Origin: Dactylonectria macrodidyma
Lineage: Eukaryota; Ascomycota; Sordariomycetes; Hypocreales; Nectriaceae
DNA length: 64,000 bases
Assembly (NCBI GenBank): GCA_020744425.1
Contig: JAGMUV010000057.1
Coordinates: forward strand, 1-64,000
Direction of reading: 5' to 3'
Positions 61,546-64,000 of the stretch are shown piece by piece. The notes beneath the pieces are model-generated. The model did no database searches. It was not told where the DNA came from and saw nothing but the letters and a program-made list of their open reading frames with translations. How positions within the stretch are numbered: position 1 is the stretch's first letter; every line of letters begins with the position of its first letter. A program made the position numbers and the translations under genes.

Positions 61546-61815
61546 GTGACACAAAGAGCCTGGACCAGTGGAATTGCAGTTTTCCAATCAGAGCTACACT
61601 TGACGATTAAGAAGCTGGCCGGGAGTTATAATCGGACTTCGATGCTTGAAGTTATTTCTGCGACTGGAAAGTGGTTTGGTCCGTTGGTTATCTTCAAAGG
61701 AAATCCAGCCCAACAGCAATGGCTTCCATCTACTCCGTGCTATCTTGGCAACTCTGCGCACAGACCACAGTCCGATGCGTCTCTAGTAACACCTGATAAC
61801 ACTGTGTTCTGGTAA
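61546..61815 (+). pseudogene. DDE-superfamily (pogo/Fot1-like) transposase fragment
   Basis: An 89-codon frame with SYNRTSMLEVISATGKWFGP, LVIFKGNPAQQQWLPS and TPDNTVFW. Pogo/Fot1-type DDE transposases carry a similar E-x-I-S-A-x-G and I-x-x-K-G stretch between their first two catalytic acids. No first Asp motif, no DNA-binding N-terminus and no inverted repeats are visible, so it is a remnant of about one fifth of a transposase. Confidence 0.55.
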
Positions 61816-62591
61816 TTCTGATGACGAAGCCGTAATCGGCCGACGTGCATGCATCAAGGCAAGGCCTTGATAACCATAATCTGCTGCATATCATTTCAGT
61901 GCGAAGCCTTTTGCGATGCTTATGACCATCCTAATCAACGCTACAGTATACGGTATATATGTGTTTGCTTCTATCCGGAATCGTCGTCGAACGAATAAAC
62001 CTCGATTCTTTTCCCTTTCTGACCTCAAATTCAATCGGTTGGATTACGTCCAGAAGTAGACGATTTGTAGTAATGAACAGGCTGGTCACGCAACGTCCCA
62101 TTTCTGCCAAAAGGCGCCCTCTGCAAGCTGTCAGCTAGGTACGCCGGTACGGCGTTACGGCGTCATGACGCAACCAACACTGTGTAATGCACACGCCCTA
62201 GTCAAAAACGTCCATGCACAGAGTTTGTCAAGGGGCAGCCGATTTCGATCGTTCCTGTACTTTCAGCTCGATACACGATATAACTGAATGTGACTTAGAA
62301 TGTTCATCCCGTTGCAAGGGGGGCAAGCCTTCAAGTCTCATCATAAATCTCATAAATCGTCTCTTCTGCTCCAACCTCCCGCATATCTTCATCATGCATT
62401 AGGCACTCAATTCCCAAATACCAAAGGTCCACCATAACAGCTCACTGTGGAGAAATGCCGACGCCGTCGGCTACCCTGGGTCGACACGGCGCTTTCTAGC
62501 TTTCAAAAATTGGCCCATCGTAGAGGTTGATTCCTGTTCATTGCTTGAGCTGCCAAAAGAAACAAGGAGCCTCATCTAAGACGAGAAGAAG
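61816..62591. other. Intergenic, 5' flank of the F-box gene
   Basis: Short frames only. A CGCCGGTACGGCGTTACGGCGT run lies near 62140. Confidence 0.5.
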
Positions 62592-64000
62592 ATGTCTGAC
62601 ATTATCTCTCAACTGCCAAACGAGATTCTACGGATGGTCATCGAAAATGTTGAGTACTCCCCCAATCAATCTCCTTCTGTCGATGCATTGTCATCGGTAC
62701 TAGGAGGACAGGAAATTATCCAGTAAGGTTTCGTTACTAAAGAACTCAGGTCACCTCGAGCAAAGACCTGAAATCGGTGACTGAGGTCTCGAAAAGAATT
62801 CGGAACGTTTGTCTACCAATTTTTTGGCAGTCCGTCGAAATTAGACCCAAAGGAATCTCACACTATACAGGCCTCCACGGCTTACCACTACTCTATCTGT
62901 CCCCGGTATCTTCGAAATACATCAAACACCTGCATTTCCGAGACAGTCTAGAAGGCTGGTGTTATCGATGTCCTCATTCCAACGGACCCCGCAAGGCAGA
63001 TCTGGTGGTATACGATTTGGATGACGATGACTTATACGATCTGGATGATGGCGATTCAAAGGATGACGAACTAGACTGTCTCGATGGAGTAGATTGGGGC
63101 ACGCATTCTCGAAATTTCGATCACCTTAGTTTTGCTAGTGGGATTATTGTCAACGGACTCTCTCATAGACAGCTTCGAAGCTTCAGGTGTGTCCGATAGA
63201 GAAACCCACCAGTCCGGAAGGAAATGCTAAAAAATGTTCTTAGTTGGGACTTGGGGACCTGCATTCCAGAAGCAGTTCTCGGTCCGAGCGGAATTATCAC
63301 TTTGCGGCAAGATTCAGTCGAGAACATATCCCTCACGACCGATCCTTATTGCTCAATCGATCACGACGACATGATTGCATGGTGCCCTCACACTTACACT
63401 CAAGGATCTATAATTCATTTGGATAATTTCCAAAACCTCAAATCCTTCCGCTGGAGAGGCCCACGCTCCGAAGACATCGATACTTTATCCAGCGCCATCA
63501 AAAACAATCGGACAAATCTGATAAAGCTTGAGCTTGACTTCGTAAGTTGGGCTGACGAACATGATGACTGGTTTCCACCTACTACGCAGTCGAACGGATG
63601 TCCACTATTGATGCGAATCTTGGGTATGCCTTCGTATCCTTCATTACCTCTTTTCCCGCAGCTGCAACAACTATCTATCTCCTACGCCACGATTGGACCC
63701 GCATTCGCTTCTGCACTGGACATGCATTCACTTGTATCACTCAAGCTGCACTACTGCTGTGGATGGGTCAGATTCGTGGAAAAAATGACTGAGTCAAGTA
63801 TCATGCCGAAGGTGAAAACGTTGGAAATCTGCCAATACCGCGGGTTAGACGAGCAATTCGGAGAGGAGAAAGCCATTGCGGACTTCTTGGGGTCTTTCTG
63901 TGGACTGGAGAAGCTCCATATACGTTTTGGTTCCCCAGGGCTTACATCATGGGTTCCCACCCGAAAATTCTGGGTAAGCGTTTTGAGGCACCGTGGTACC
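62592..64000 (+). CDS. F-box/leucine-rich-repeat-like protein, 3' end beyond the window
   Basis: Three exons: 62592-62696, 62750-63186 and 63244 to the window edge, in frame throughout (more than 430 codons). Donors are GTACTA and GTGTGT, acceptors CTCAG and TTAG. Residues 6-20 (ISQLPNEILRMVIEN) are an F-box, split from the body by the first intron. The body has acidic runs (DLDDDDLYDLDDGDSKDD) and repeated LRR-like segments (NLKSFRWRG, NLIKLELDF, SLVSLKLHYC, KVKTLEICQY, GLEKLHIRF). F-box proteins join substrates to the SCF ubiquitin ligase through Skp1. Many such genes sit in fungal accessory regions and their substrates are unknown. Confidence 0.8.

Overview
The window reads as an accessory, repeat-rich stretch of a filamentous ascomycete (Pezizomycotina) genome. 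Introns are 47-99 nt long, with GT donors, CTAAC/CTGAC-like branch sites and AG acceptors. The gene families (Zn2Cys6 regulator, GH16 glucanase, 2EXR and F-box proteins, YDR124W-like and vWA relics) and the Copia, hAT and Tad-like LINE elements all fit that group. The sequence does not let me name the species.

Layout: 0.8-8.2 kb holds a 2EXR-type gene followed by two old, diverged copies of one segment (A about 1.44-5.27 kb, B about 5.63-8.16 kb). Each copy has a two-exon gene with a weak MADS-like start on the minus strand, and both are full of 7- and 12-bp minisatellites. 9.2-10.4 kb holds a seven-exon gene that the plain ORF hides: after a Gln/Pro-rich first exon come five microexons of 12, 12, 21, 21 and 21 nt, all in the same phase. 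Each 21-nt exon encodes one coiled-coil heptad. 10.6-11.7 kb is a LINE relic. 12.2-18.5 kb is a group of small unknown genes rich in coiled coil, a small Cys-pair protein and a membrane RING-H2 protein. 21-24.5 kb carries a secreted GH16 glucanase and a cyclin whose intron looks like GC-AG. 26-35.6 kb has a broken small gene, a Nudix hydrolase, a 736-bp TIR element with an 8-bp target duplication that carries its own two-exon gene, a degenerate gene and a small secreted protein.

36-46.5 kb carries a conserved unknown protein, a DUF7330-like fragment, a fatty acyl-CoA reductase-like enzyme, a YDR124W-like pseudogene, a Zn2Cys6 regulator and a vWA pseudogene interrupted by a 185-bp MITE. 47.2-59 kb is a nested transposon block: a small hAT-like element, a broken hAT transposase gene split by an apparently intact Copia element (two 153-bp LTRs that read as identical, 5-bp target duplication, 1378-aa polyprotein), then a Tad-like LINE with a large internal deletion. 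59-64 kb has a complete Ulp1-like cysteine protease gene, a DDE transposase relic and an F-box/LRR gene that runs off the window.

I see no operon-like unit or biosynthetic cluster. The region is built from lineage-specific small genes, decayed duplicates and insertions. The strongest candidates for something undescribed are the heptad-microexon gene at 9247-10430 and the gene-carrying TIR element at 32620-33355.
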